DNA of 64,000 bases from MED-G116 sp038147495 (GCA_038147495.1 JAYQTT010000016.1:124001-188000), one strand, 5' to 3'; positions 34,887-45,376 are shown, numbered from the stretch's first letter. The notes: a model not told the origin generated them from the sequence alone. Made by a program: numbers and translations.

Positions 34887-36548
34887 CTAGCGCTGGCTGT
34901 TCTGCCAATCTGGATGGGTGAACGGCTCATCATTTGCCCGCGCCAGCGGCGGTCGTCCCAGAATATGGTCTGCCGCCTTTTCCCCGGTCATGATTGAAGG
35001 GGCGTTGAGATTGCCATTGGTGATCCGTGGGAAAATTGATGAATCGGCAACGCGCAGATTCTCAACCCCGATCACCCGGCATTGTGGATCAACAACAGCG
35101 CCCGGATCATCAGCGGCCCCCATCCGCACCGTGCCGCAGGGGTGATAGGCGCTTTCCGCATTGTCGCGAATGAAAGCATCAATCTGATCATCGGATGTCT
35201 GATCGTCACCCGGCTGGATTTCCGGCCCGCGATACGGATCCATTGGTGCCTGTTTCAGGATTTCCCGGCTAAGGCGAATACAGCGGCGGAATTCATCCCA
35301 ATCGTCCGGATGACTCATATAATTGAATTTAATCTGCGGGGGGCTGGCAATATTCGAGTCAACAATCCGCACATGCCCGCGCGACTTTGACCGCATCGGT
35401 CCAACATGAAGCTGGAAGCCGTGGCCTTCTGCCGGCGCACGACCATCATAGCTGATCGCTACCGGCAGGAAATGATATTGGATATCAGGATAAGACACAC
35501 CCGCCCTTGAACGGATGAAACCAAGCGTTTCAAACTGGTTTGACGCACCAAGCCCACTCTTGAAAAACAGCCATTGCGCCCCGATCAATGCTTTCGACAG
35601 CAGGCCAAGATGCTTGTAAAGGGTGATCGGTTGCAGACAGGCCACCTGAAAATACACCTCCAGATGATCCTGCAAATTTTCGCCAACACCGGCGCGGTCA
35701 GCAAGAACATCCACCCCGGCCTTTTGCAACGTCTGCCCGGGACCAATGCCGGAGCGTTGCAGGATCTGCGGCGAATTGATGGCACCGGCGGCCAGCACCA
35801 CCTCGGCGCTGGCATGCGCCTGATGCATGACACCACCCTGCATATATTGCACACCGATGGCGCGTTTGCCGTCGAACAAGATCCGGTCAACAAGCGCGCC
35901 TTTCTCCAGCCTTACATTACCGCGTTTGATCGCCGGGCGAAGATAGGCATTGGCCGAAGACCAGCGCCGCCCTTTCCAGACGGTCATGTCAGCAGGGCCA
36001 AAGCCTTCCTGGCGATAGCCGTTGTAATCCGGCGTGTGGACATATCCTGCGGCCTTGGCAGATTCAACAAACGCGTCATGCAACGGGTTGTCACGCGGTC
36101 CGCGGGTGATATGCAAAGGCCCGTCAACGCCGCGCCATGGCGCCTCGCCACCATGCGAATGTTCCATCCGGCGAAAATAGGGGAGGACGTCGGCGTAGCC
36201 CCAGCCATGTGCACCGGATTCCTCCCAATGCGCATAGTCGCCCGGATTGCCGCGTACATAGATCATGCCGTTAATCGATGATGAGCCGCCGATCACCTTG
36301 CCACGCGGACAGACAAGCCGCCGTCCACCAAGGCTCTCTTCCGGTTCGGCAAGATAGCCCCAATCATAGCGTGGCATATTCATCGGGTAGGAGAGTGCCG
36401 CCGGCATTTGCACCAGTGGCCCGATGTCCGAGCCACCAAATTCCAGCACAAGGATACGGCGTTTTCCATCCTCGCCAAGACGATAGGCCATGGCACTGCC
36501 GGCAGAGCCTGAACCAACAATAATATAATCAAATTCCTGAGCAACCAT
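34887..36548 (-). CDS. GMC-family FAD oxidoreductase (choline dehydrogenase-like)
   Basis: The 553-residue protein has N-terminal YIIVGSGSAGSAMAYRL for FAD, the GMC signature KVIGGSSSINGMIYVRG, and GAINSPQILQRSGIG. The catalytic His region reads YHPCGTVRMG. Such enzymes oxidise choline, other alcohols or polyethers to aldehydes. The frame runs open to 36674; the ATG at 36548 gives the family N terminus but has a weak ribosome site. It is divergent from the amidase. No betaine aldehyde dehydrogenase gene is adjacent, so choline is not assured. Confidence 0.87.
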   Translation of the reverse strand: MVAQEFDYIIVGSGSAGSAMAYRLGEDGKRRILVLEFGGSDIGPLVQMPAALSYPMNMPRYDWGYLAEPEESLGGRRLVCPRGKVIGGSSSINGMIYVRGNPGDYAHWEESGAHGWGYADVLPYFRRMEHSHGGEAPWRGVDGPLHITRGPRDNPLHDAFVESAKAAGYVHTPDYNGYRQEGFGPADMTVWKGRRWSSANAYLRPAIKRGNVRLEKGALVDRILFDGKRAIGVQYMQGGVMHQAHASAEVVLAAGAINSPQILQRSGIGPGQTLQKAGVDVLADRAGVGENLQDHLEVYFQVACLQPITLYKHLGLLSKALIGAQWLFFKSGLGASNQFETLGFIRSRAGVSYPDIQYHFLPVAISYDGRAPAEGHGFQLHVGPMRSKSRGHVRIVDSNIASPPQIKFNYMSHPDDWDEFRRCIRLSREILKQAPMDPYRGPEIQPGDDQTSDDQIDAFIRDNAESAYHPCGTVRMGAADDPGAVVDPQCRVIGVENLRVADSSIFPRITNGNLNAPSIMTGEKAADHILGRPPLARANDEPFTHPDWQNSQR

Positions 36549-36644
36549 CCGACGACTATCCGCAGAGTACAGGTCCAAGTCAAGGCAACAGACGCGGCTA
36601 AAAAAGCGGATGATTTTTCGCGACACTGGCGTCATAATTCTGCC

Positions 36645-37991
36645 ATGACATTTTATCTCAGTGACCTTTCCCAAAAGCTTGCCGACGGCAAATGCACCTC
36701 GCGTGAGCTCGTTGAAACCTGTCTTGCCGCCATCGACAGCGAGGACGGCAGACGCGCCTTTATCGAAACCTATGAAACGCGCGTGCGTGATGAAGCCGAC
36801 TTCATTGACGCCCAGCGCAAGGCCGGGCGCAAACTGCCGCCATTTGCGGGCATCCCGCTGTCAATCAAGGATTTGTATGACGTTGCCGGCGAGGTCACAC
36901 GCGCCGGATCGACCGTGCTGGCAGATGCCGCACCGGCAACCGCTGACAGCGAGGTCGTTGCCCGCCTGAAACGCGCCGGCTTTATTCTGATTGGCCGCGC
37001 CAATATGACCGAATTCGCCTTTTCCGGTCTTGGCATGAACCCGCATTACGGCAATCCGCGCAGCCCGTTTGAGCGCGACTTAAATGGCGGGCGCGTGGCT
37101 GGCGGATCATCTTCGGGCAGCGCCGTTTCGGTGAGTGACGGTATGGCCGCGGTGACCATTGGCTCTGACACCGGGGGATCAACGCGGGCACCGGCCGCCT
37201 ATTGCGGTATTGTCGGGCTGAAGCCGACAACGACACGCATGCCGGGCGCTGGCATCTACCCACTCTCGACTTCATTCGATGCCGCCGGACCGATGAGCAA
37301 CAGCGTTGAATGCGCGGCCATCATGGACAGCATCATGGCAGGTGGAACAGGGCAGGCAGAATCACCCCTACCACTTGGCAATATGCGCATTGCGGTGCCT
37401 GTTGGATATCTGACAGATGGCCTTGATGACGCCGTGGCCAAGGGCTTTGACGCGGCCCTCAAACGACTAGCCGCCGCCGGTGCCGTGATCAGCGACATTC
37501 GCATCGATATTCTTGAGGAATTACGTCCGGCGAACAACCCAAAGAGCATTGTTGCCGCCGAAGCCTTTGCCTTGCACCGGGAACGACTGAGCGGCGATCA
37601 AGGTGATGCGTATGACCCCTATATCGCAACGCGGATTCGCAGCGGGGCAAATATCTCTGCCGCCGACTACATAGACCAGCTGACAATGCGCGCCAAAACA
37701 AAGAGCATTGTACAACAGCAAACCCGCCCTTATGACGCTCTGGCGATGCCGACATCACCGCTTGTTCCACCTCGTATCTGCGATCTTGATACGATTGAGA
37801 AGATGACGAAAACAAACGGTATGATCCTGCGCAATACAGCGCTGGCAAATTATCTGGACAGACCGACAATCACCATCCCCTGTCACCGCGCGGGCGAGGC
37901 ACCGGTGGGCTTTTCACTGATGGGATCACACAAACATGACAGGCGGTTGCTTGCCCTTGCGGCGGCAGCAGAACCTGTGATCCGCGGTTAG
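36645..37991 (+). CDS. Amidase signature family hydrolase
   Basis: The 448-residue protein carries the Ser-cisSer-Lys triad: Lys75 in GIPLSIKDLYDV, the cis-Ser within GGSSSGSA (155-159), and nucleophile Ser180 in GSDTGGSTRAP. Length and pattern resemble GatA-like and AtzF-like amidases, but no gatB or gatC is nearby, so it is unlikely to be the tRNA amidotransferase. It hydrolyses an unidentified carboxamide. It is divergent from a GMC oxidoreductase, with about 96 bp between the start codons. Confidence 0.87.
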   Translation: MTFYLSDLSQKLADGKCTSRELVETCLAAIDSEDGRRAFIETYETRVRDEADFIDAQRKAGRKLPPFAGIPLSIKDLYDVAGEVTRAGSTVLADAAPATADSEVVARLKRAGFILIGRANMTEFAFSGLGMNPHYGNPRSPFERDLNGGRVAGGSSSGSAVSVSDGMAAVTIGSDTGGSTRAPAAYCGIVGLKPTTTRMPGAGIYPLSTSFDAAGPMSNSVECAAIMDSIMAGGTGQAESPLPLGNMRIAVPVGYLTDGLDDAVAKGFDAALKRLAAAGAVISDIRIDILEELRPANNPKSIVAAEAFALHRERLSGDQGDAYDPYIATRIRSGANISAADYIDQLTMRAKTKSIVQQQTRPYDALAMPTSPLVPPRICDLDTIEKMTKTNGMILRNTALANYLDRPTITIPCHRAGEAPVGFSLMGSHKHDRRLLALAAAAEPVIRG

Positions 37992-38081
37992 CGGCGCGGC
38001 AAGTTATCTGAGCCAAATTTTGCCCGAGACAAAGATTACCTGACCCAATTTTTGGCTGGCCAAAGCGTGGCTGGCGACCGC

Positions 38082-41000
38082 CTATTCGGCGGCAGCTATG
38101 CCTGATGATTTGCGTGACACCAGAGGCCGGAGCAGGCGGCCAAACCAGCGGCGCAATTGAGGGACAAACCCGCCACCGATCACCAGCATGGCCGGTGTTG
38201 CCACAAGCGTCAGGATTGTGGCGAAGGTCAAGCCACCGGCAATCGTGCTGGATAGTTGCGTCCACCATTGTGATGATGGCGCACCAGCAAATATTTCCCG
38301 GTCAATGATCTTGATTGTCAGCTGGAACACCATCGGCATCAGACCAAGAATGGTGGTGATCGCCGTCAGCACCACTGGCCGGAACCTGACAAGGCCGGCC
38401 CTGAAGGCGGCATGGCTGGCACTATAACCGCGCGCACGATATTCATTGAAGGTGTCAATCAGCACGATATTGTTGTTCACCACAATACCGGCAAGCGCGA
38501 TCACACCAAGCCCGCACATGACAATGCCGAAAGGCTGGCCGGCGGCCCACAGCCCCAATACAACCCCGCCAGTCGACAATACAATGGCCGACATTGTGAC
38601 AAAGGCCTGCCACCCTGAATTGAACTGTACCATCAGGATGATAACCATCATCACCAGTGATATCATGAAGGACTGGCCAAGAAAGGCTTGCGTCTCGGCG
38701 ATGTCTTCATCCTCACCACCGAATTCCACCTTAACATTCTGTGCCAGCGGTTTGGTGGAAAGTGACTCCTTGATCGCGGCAAGCCGTTCACCGGCGAGAA
38801 CGCCATTAGCCACATCCGACTTGATATACATATAACGGATGCCATCGCGGCGTTCGATGTTGCCGCGTTTTGGTTGCGGCTGCAGCTTGGCAAAAACCGA
38901 CAGCGGGACATAATCGCCATTGGCGGTTGGTACGCGCAATTCCTTCAGCCTGTCCAGATTGCGTTGATCACCAAGAAACCGCATGACCACATCAAGCTCG
39001 TCCTCGGCATCATCAGGCCGGTAATCTGAAATCCGGACGCCGCGCGTCAACATCTTGATCATCGTGCCAAGTCCGGCAATCGATACCCCGTGACGGCTGG
39101 CCGCATCACGGTCAGTCACCAGCGTCCATTCCATTCCGGGAAGTGGCCGGCTGTCGGTGACGTCGACAAATCCACCGAGGGCCTGCATGCGTGACACAAT
39201 CTCATTTGTGGCGGCGGCAAGTTCATCCAGATCATCGCCCAGAATGTCGATGCTGATGGGCAAAGCACCCCCCGGGCCTTCCTGTTGCTTGGTGATGGTG
39301 ACATCGGCACCAGCCAAATCGGCCACAAGATCCCGCATCTGCGCTATCAAGCCTGATGCTTTTTCGCGCTCGTTCCATTCGGCGAAAACAGTGCGAATGG
39401 TGCCAACCGAGTCACGCGGCGCCTGATTGCCGTCACCACCAGAGCGGAATGATCGGGCGTAAAAATCCTGTACGCCCTGAACCGGGCTGATCCGCTGTTC
39501 CGCCTGCTGGACAAGTTGATCGCGCTCGCGCGCCGACAAATCACCGCGGGCAAGCACCTGCACCTGCGCCTGATCGGGCTCAATATCGGGGAAGAACGAC
39601 ACGCCAAGACCGGCGCTGCCATAGCCAACGAAGGATGAAACGATCACCGCGACCACGACCAGCATCGTGCTGACAGGGCGCCTTACCGACAGTTTCAAAA
39701 GCCATCTATATGATCGCGGTGCCGTGGCAGACACGGCGCCCGGTAAAACCGATTTCTTACCAATCAGACCGCCAAGCACCGGAATAAAAATCAACGCCAT
39801 AAAAAGCGAGGACAGCAAAACCGCGATCACCGTCATCGGCAAATATTGCATAAATTGACCGACAATGCCCGGCCAGAACAACAGCGGCATAAACACCATC
39901 AAAGTGGTTGCCGTTGAGGAGATGATCGGCCACGCCATACGCTGGGCGCCAACCCGATAGGCGGCACGGCGGCTTTCGCCCATGGCAATTCGGCGGTCGG
40001 CATATTCGGTGGTGACAATCACCCCGTCAACCAACATGCCGGCAACAAGGATCAGCGAGAACAGCACGATGATATTCATCGTCACGCCGATCATGTTCAG
40101 CACCGTTATCCCCATGAAAAACGAGCCGGGAATGGCAAGGCCGACAAGCGAGGCATTACGAATGCCAAGCACGGCAAGCACCACCACCATGACAATAATC
40201 ACCGCCGCAGCGACATTGTTGCCAAGATCACTCAGCAGATTGCGGACATCCTTTGAGTCATCAAACAGATATGAGACCTTCACATCATCGCCGATTTTTG
40301 GCACTTCTTCATCGATCACGGCTCGTGCTGCCTCAATCACCGAAATGATGTTGGCACCAACACGCTTCTTCACATCCAGCACGATCGCTGACTCGCCATT
40401 GACGCGCGACCATCCCTCGGCCTGACGAAAGGCGCGGCGCACCACTGCGACATCACCGAACTTGATACTTGTTCCATCGCGTGCCTTGATCGGCATGTTC
40501 ACCAGATCATCCAGCGTTTCGATCACACCGGGTACCTTGACCAACAGGCGCCCGCCACCATCATCAATGGCCCCTGCCGTGACCAGCTGGTTGTTGCCGC
40601 TGACAAGGCTGGTGACAAGACCGGGATCAAGACCATAGGCCTCCATCGCCGCCGCATCGATCAGGATTTCCAGCACCTCTTCACGGTCGCCGCCAATCTC
40701 TACTTCGAGAACGCCGGGCAGGGCCTCTAACTTGTCTTTAAGATCACGTGCAGCCTGCACCATTTCTCGTTCTGATACGCTGCCATAGAGCGCCGCCGTC
40801 AGAACTGGAAACAATGACAGGCTGACCTCGACAACTTTTGGCTCATCGGCATCCGGCGGCAAATCCGGCTTGGCATCATCAACAGCCTTGCGCACATCAG
40901 CCAGCACCAGATCAATATCCTCACCGGCGGCAAATTCAAGCGAGACAGAACCATATCCCTCGGCAGCCACTGCCTTCATCACATCAAGTCCGGCGACTGT

Positions 41001-41219
41001 GCGCAGATGCTTTTCCAACGGCTTGATCAGCAGTCGCTCGGCATCATCCGGCGAGATACCCTCATAGCCGACCGAGACATACGCCACGGGAATGTCGACA
41101 TCAGGACGCGCCTCTTTTGGAATCTGGATATAGGAAGCAATGCCGATTGCACTGAGCAACACAAATGTCATCAGCACCGCGCCTGTTCGCGAGAAGGCGG
41201 CGGCAATCAGCCCGTTCAT
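38082..41219 (-). CDS. RND family efflux pump, inner-membrane subunit
   Basis: The 1045-residue protein has the RND layout: a first helix (LMTFVLLSAIGIASYIQIP), a large periplasmic loop, helices 2-6, a second loop, and helices to the C terminus. In helix 4 the sequence reads GMLVDGVIVTTEYADR. Where AcrB has two adjacent proton-relay Asp residues, this has Asp-Gly, as in a subgroup of HAE-type pumps. It works with the fusion protein encoded just upstream (ATGA overlap). No outer-membrane channel gene is adjacent. Substrates are unknown. Confidence 0.92.
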   Translation of the reverse strand: MNGLIAAAFSRTGAVLMTFVLLSAIGIASYIQIPKEARPDVDIPVAYVSVGYEGISPDDAERLLIKPLEKHLRTVAGLDVMKAVAAEGYGSVSLEFAAGEDIDLVLADVRKAVDDAKPDLPPDADEPKVVEVSLSLFPVLTAALYGSVSEREMVQAARDLKDKLEALPGVLEVEIGGDREEVLEILIDAAAMEAYGLDPGLVTSLVSGNNQLVTAGAIDDGGGRLLVKVPGVIETLDDLVNMPIKARDGTSIKFGDVAVVRRAFRQAEGWSRVNGESAIVLDVKKRVGANIISVIEAARAVIDEEVPKIGDDVKVSYLFDDSKDVRNLLSDLGNNVAAAVIIVMVVVLAVLGIRNASLVGLAIPGSFFMGITVLNMIGVTMNIIVLFSLILVAGMLVDGVIVTTEYADRRIAMGESRRAAYRVGAQRMAWPIISSTATTLMVFMPLLFWPGIVGQFMQYLPMTVIAVLLSSLFMALIFIPVLGGLIGKKSVLPGAVSATAPRSYRWLLKLSVRRPVSTMLVVVAVIVSSFVGYGSAGLGVSFFPDIEPDQAQVQVLARGDLSARERDQLVQQAEQRISPVQGVQDFYARSFRSGGDGNQAPRDSVGTIRTVFAEWNEREKASGLIAQMRDLVADLAGADVTITKQQEGPGGALPISIDILGDDLDELAAATNEIVSRMQALGGFVDVTDSRPLPGMEWTLVTDRDAASRHGVSIAGLGTMIKMLTRGVRISDYRPDDAEDELDVVMRFLGDQRNLDRLKELRVPTANGDYVPLSVFAKLQPQPKRGNIERRDGIRYMYIKSDVANGVLAGERLAAIKESLSTKPLAQNVKVEFGGEDEDIAETQAFLGQSFMISLVMMVIILMVQFNSGWQAFVTMSAIVLSTGGVVLGLWAAGQPFGIVMCGLGVIALAGIVVNNNIVLIDTFNEYRARGYSASHAAFRAGLVRFRPVVLTAITTILGLMPMVFQLTIKIIDREIFAGAPSSQWWTQLSSTIAGGLTFATILTLVATPAMLVIGGGFVPQLRRWFGRLLRPLVSRKSSGIAAAE

Positions 41220-42520
41220 GAAGCATCCCCAAGCTTGTGCGTGACCGGATCACCGGCCTCAACGAAAGCCTGTCCAACGGTCAACAAAATCATCCCGTCG
41301 GCAAGCCCCGACACATATACTTTTTCGGCACCTGATCGCACCATCTTGACCGGCAGCGAGCGGACAACACCATTGTCACTGATCTTCGCCGTCAACGACC
41401 CTTCACCCGTCACCGAGAGATGTGCAGGCGACATCGCAAAGGCCGGCACGGAACCAACGTCAATCGCTGCTTCGACTGTGACACCGGCACGAAGGCTGCC
41501 ATCGTCATTTGGAACGGTAATCTCAACATCAAAAGTACGGGTCGATGGGTTGGTCTTGGAGGCAATTCTCGTGACTTCACCATTGCGCGTGCCTGCACCG
41601 GCAATATCTACGTCAACCATGTCACCAAGCGAAATCTGCGCGATGCTTGTTTGCGGTACGGCAACCACAACCGACAATTTGTCCATGCCAAGGATTGAGG
41701 CGGCAACACCGTCGCGCCGCAACCGTTCACCCACATCAACGTGAATTGTCTCAAGCCGTCCAGCTGCCGGGGCAAGAATGGTCGAATCATCAAGCTGTGA
41801 GAGCAGTACCGAAAGGTTCGATTTGGCGGTCTCAAGACGCGCCATGCTTTGTGAAACATTGACGTCTGCCTGGAAATTCTGCGCCACTTCAATCTTCGCC
41901 AGAGCGGCACGGGCATTTTCATAATCTGCCTTGCGCTGAACCTGCTCCAGCGGTGCGCTGAATTCCTGCTTTGCCAGCTTTTCAGAGATTTCAAGACGCT
42001 TTTCTGCAAGCTCCAAATTTGCCTTTGCCGCGGCCAGCTCTTCGGCCAGTGTGCCGCGTGACTGTTCGCGCGCTGCATTCAAGGCAGTCTGCGCGGCCTC
42101 AACCTCGGCGCGGGCCGCACTGATTCGGGCTGGCAGAGTGTCGGTATCAAGAACAACAAGCACATCGCCCGCTTCAATCTTTGCACCCTCTTTTGCCGGC
42201 ACCTTGACGACCGTACCGTCAATCTTTGATGCAACGGTGATCTCGAATTCGGGTTCACTCACACCATTCGCCCGAATAACCCTGCGAATTGGTTCATTCA
42301 GAACCCGTACGGCCGAAACAATAAAGTCGCGGCCATCACCGGTTTGTGCCGCACTGCTTTCGGTTTGGGTGGTTTTGTCAGTGGCGTTTTCGGTGGTCAG
42401 GGTCTGCTCAGCAGCCGGATCATCAGCTGTGCGTGACGCAAAAAGATTGTCAGACAGCATCCAGCCGACAACGGACAACGCGACAACCGCGGCCCAGATG
42501 TATGAAGATTTGATTTTCAT
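41216..42520 (-). CDS. RND efflux periplasmic adaptor (HlyD/MFP family)
   Basis: The 434-residue protein has one N-terminal membrane segment (about 8-25), a Thr/Ala-rich linker, and a lipoyl-type half motif (GTVVKVPAKEGAKIEAGDVLVVLD). An alpha-helical hairpin follows (about 135-240, EAAQTALNAAREQSRG), then beta-barrel domains with DDSTILAPAAGRLE. It bridges the inner-membrane pump to an outer-membrane channel. Its stop overlaps the pump start by 4 bp. Confidence 0.92.
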   Translation of the reverse strand: MKIKSSYIWAAVVALSVVGWMLSDNLFASRTADDPAAEQTLTTENATDKTTQTESSAAQTGDGRDFIVSAVRVLNEPIRRVIRANGVSEPEFEITVASKIDGTVVKVPAKEGAKIEAGDVLVVLDTDTLPARISAARAEVEAAQTALNAAREQSRGTLAEELAAAKANLELAEKRLEISEKLAKQEFSAPLEQVQRKADYENARAALAKIEVAQNFQADVNVSQSMARLETAKSNLSVLLSQLDDSTILAPAAGRLETIHVDVGERLRRDGVAASILGMDKLSVVVAVPQTSIAQISLGDMVDVDIAGAGTRNGEVTRIASKTNPSTRTFDVEITVPNDDGSLRAGVTVEAAIDVGSVPAFAMSPAHLSVTGEGSLTAKISDNGVVRSLPVKMVRSGAEKVYVSGLADGMILLTVGQAFVEAGDPVTHKLGDAS

Positions 42521-42649
42521 ATTGATTATCAGCCATTCGTCAGGCTGCCTTTTTACATCAAGGCCAATTGGAGAGCCAACCGGTGGCCAGCTGCGTCATT
42601 CTGCCCCTATATAGGCTCGACATCCCGACTAAACAAGGTGTTAGATGGC

Positions 42650-44278
42650 CTAAACCCCGGCCTTCGCGTCCTCAAGAATCATCTGCGCCGCCTTGTGTGC
42701 CACCATGATTGTCGGGGCATTTGTGTTGGCCGAGGTGATATTTGGAAAGACCGAAGCATCACAGACCCGCAGCGCATCAATACCATGCACGCGCAACCGC
42801 CCATCCACCACAGATGTCTGTGGATCTGGCCCCATCCGACAGGTGCAGCATGGATGAAAGACTGTGCCGCACCGATTGCGGAAATCCTCAACAATCTCAT
42901 CATCGGACATGCTGTCCAGCGACGTCAGCGGTGGCCCTGCAAGCAAGCCCTGAATGGCGGGGGTGTGCTGCATACGCTGGATCAGTCGCGCCATACGGAT
43001 CACATCATCTATATCCTGCTGGGCAGAGAGATAATTTGGCATGATCATTGGCGCATCATCTGGATTGCCTGAGCGGATACTTACTTTTCCCCGGCTCGCC
43101 GGACGACAGCTGTTGAAGCTCAGAATAAAGCCGGAAAATTTATCCGGTTTGGTCAGCGCCCGCCGACCCTTGTAAAAGGATTGATAGCTCAACGGGTTGA
43201 TATAAAGCTGGGTATCCGGCTCAGCCAGATGCGGCGCTGATTTGACCAGCCCGCCAAACTGGTTGACGCTGAGCGACAGCGGGCCTGTGCGCCGCAGCAG
43301 ATATTCTGCCCCGGCCAGAATCCGCCCCGGCCATCTGCCAAGCACGTCATTCAATGTCGGTCGATTGGCCTTGTAAATATAATTCACCCCGAGATGGTCT
43401 TCCATGTGGCTTCCAACATTAGGCTGGTCAAGCACCACCGGCAAACCGGCACCCCTGATCACGTCCTGCGGCCCAACACCTGACAATTGCAACAGCTGTG
43501 GCGAATTCACCGCTCCGGCTGTCAGCAAAATCTCCCGCCGCGCCCGAAAGGTTTGGCTTTCGCCATTTTGCAAACATTCGACATGTGTGGCACGCCGGTT
43601 TTCAATGCCAATGCGCCGTACCGAAATGCCGGTAAGGACATGCAGATTGGTGCGGTTGCGCGCCGGATGCAAGAACGCCACCGCGCTTGAACAGCGCGTG
43701 CCAGCGCGCGTGGTGATGTAATAAGGTGCGGCGCAATGCCCCTCCAATGAGGGTGACGCCGAGGTCGGCATCTGCATCTGCTGGCACATTTCGACAAATT
43801 TGGCTTGCAGCGGGTGGTTGCTCTTGGTCGCATCGGTTACCGACAGGCGCGTCTCACCCGCGCGCGGCGCTTCTTCCTCACCCACCTTGGCGCGGTATTC
43901 AAAGCTGTTGAAGACCGGTTCAACGGATTGATAATCCCAACCCGGGTTGCCTGCCGCGGCCCAATCATCATAGTCCCTTGCGAGGCCACGATGATAGACA
44001 AGCGCGTTTATCGAGCTTGATCCACCAAGAACCTTGCCGCGCGGGTAGTACATGCGCCGATCGTTAAGGCCCGGTATCGGCTCGCATTCGAATTTCCAAT
44101 TGACGCGTTTGTCATGGTAGGAAATTCCATAACCAATCGGCACCCGCACCCAGAAACGGCGGTCTGACGGGCCAGACTCAAGGACAAGAACACTATATTT
44201 ACCCGATTCCGACAGCTTGTCGGCCAGGACACATCCTGCCGATCCGGCACCGATGATTATATAGTCAAAATCCAGCAT
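42650..44278 (-). CDS. GMC-family FAD oxidoreductase (choline dehydrogenase-like), second copy
   Basis: The 542-residue protein opens with YIIIGAGSAGCVLADKL for FAD. The GMC signature KVLGGSSSINALVYHRG, GAVNSPQLLQLSGVG and the catalytic FHPCCTCRMG are present. It is a distinct paralogue of the 34.9-36.5 kb protein. GAGGGTGG precedes the ATG at 44278. BetA-type choline oxidation is possible, but betB and betI are missing here; other alcohols are equally likely. Confidence 0.87.
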   Translation of the reverse strand: MLDFDYIIIGAGSAGCVLADKLSESGKYSVLVLESGPSDRRFWVRVPIGYGISYHDKRVNWKFECEPIPGLNDRRMYYPRGKVLGGSSSINALVYHRGLARDYDDWAAAGNPGWDYQSVEPVFNSFEYRAKVGEEEAPRAGETRLSVTDATKSNHPLQAKFVEMCQQMQMPTSASPSLEGHCAAPYYITTRAGTRCSSAVAFLHPARNRTNLHVLTGISVRRIGIENRRATHVECLQNGESQTFRARREILLTAGAVNSPQLLQLSGVGPQDVIRGAGLPVVLDQPNVGSHMEDHLGVNYIYKANRPTLNDVLGRWPGRILAGAEYLLRRTGPLSLSVNQFGGLVKSAPHLAEPDTQLYINPLSYQSFYKGRRALTKPDKFSGFILSFNSCRPASRGKVSIRSGNPDDAPMIMPNYLSAQQDIDDVIRMARLIQRMQHTPAIQGLLAGPPLTSLDSMSDDEIVEDFRNRCGTVFHPCCTCRMGPDPQTSVVDGRLRVHGIDALRVCDASVFPNITSANTNAPTIMVAHKAAQMILEDAKAGV

Positions 44279-44425
44279 CTGGATTACCACCCTCAACGAG
44301 GCAAACGGCTCCAGCCACCGGACGGGAACGCCTGCGCGCCGATATCTAAAGGCGAATTTTACTTTGCGGTCAATTCAGATTTTGCCAGCAACGGCAAAAA
44401 CCCGGAAAAGGCCAAAAGAGTGACC

Positions 44426-44860
44426 TTACTGGATTGCCGCAGCTTGTGACTGTGCCTGCAACCGCCGACCGATATAAAGACCCGCCATCATCAGAATCAG
44501 GAACAAAACACCATCGTCTGGATTGAGCAGGACTGACGCAATCGCCGGTCCCGGGCACAAGCCTGCAAGCGCCCAGCCAACACCAAACAAGGCTGATCCC
44601 CAGATCAGCATCGGATCAAGATCACCGCGTGTTGGCAGATTGAATTTCTGTGCATAGATTGGCTGTCCCCGCCCAATGACGACACGATGGGCAATAAAAT
44701 TCAACACAACGCCGCCACCCATAACAAAGGCAAGAGATGGGTCCCAGACACCGAAAAGGTCAAGAAACCCCGCAACTTTGGACGGGTTAAGCATACCGGA
44801 GAGCGCGAGACCGGCACCAAACATGATGCCTGCAGCAAGAATGGATAGAGATCTGATCAT
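44426..44860 (-). CDS. YeeE/YedE-type sulfur transport half-protein (DUF6691, PmpB-like)
   Basis: The 144-residue membrane protein has about four helices: FGAGLALSGMLNPSKVAGFLDLFG at the start and LFGVGWALAGLCPGPAI in the second half. The LCPGPA motif marks the partner half of split YeeE/YedE transporters. It follows the other half by 11 bp. Such pairs move thiosulfate or other sulfane-sulfur species and often accompany persulfide-handling genes, none of which are adjacent. Confidence 0.85.
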   Translation of the reverse strand: MIRSLSILAAGIMFGAGLALSGMLNPSKVAGFLDLFGVWDPSLAFVMGGGVVLNFIAHRVVIGRGQPIYAQKFNLPTRGDLDPMLIWGSALFGVGWALAGLCPGPAIASVLLNPDDGVLFLILMMAGLYIGRRLQAQSQAAAIQ

Positions 44861-44871
44861 CTGCGCCTCAC

Positions 44872-45324
44872 CTACAACACATGCCGGAGAATATAGACAG
44901 TAATGATGCCGGTCGAAACAAAGGTCCCCACCGCCACAAATGAACGCACAGACAATCGTGCCAAGCCGCAGATCCCGTGACCAGACGTACAGCCATTACC
45001 GACTGCGGCGCCGATCCCGACAAAGAATCCGGCAACCGGCACCATCCAGCCACTGGCAACCGGGGTAATTTCGATTGGCGCGCCCTGAATTCCCCAGACA
45101 ACAAATGGCCCGATAACGGTCCCGGCGATAAACAACCACCGCCATGATTTGTCATCTTCAGCTGGTTTGTTATTGGAACCGACAGAGGTCAACAACCCGC
45201 CGAGAACACCACTGACTCCCATGACCCGGCCATTGATCGCCATCAACATGGCGGCCGCCAGACCAATCATACAGCCACCGACAAATGACGCTATCGGTGT
45301 GAAGCCTGCCCAATCTATTTCCAT
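44872..45324 (-). CDS. YeeE/YedE-type sulfur transport half-protein (PmpA-like)
   Basis: The 150-residue membrane protein has about four helices and the signature GNGCTSGHGICGLARLS near residue 108, whose Cys residues are thought to relay sulfur in YeeE/TsuA. It pairs with the next gene to rebuild a full transporter. ATGs at 45330 and 45324 are both possible; the AGG element is better spaced for 45324. The substrate is inferred from family only. Confidence 0.85.
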   Translation of the reverse strand: MEIDWAGFTPIASFVGGCMIGLAAAMLMAINGRVMGVSGVLGGLLTSVGSNNKPAEDDKSWRWLFIAGTVIGPFVVWGIQGAPIEITPVASGWMVPVAGFFVGIGAAVGNGCTSGHGICGLARLSVRSFVAVGTFVSTGIITVYILRHVL

Positions 45325-45376
45325 AATCATTACCTCAGAAACCTGAAATCAATCGACAATTGACGGTAGCGTCCGT

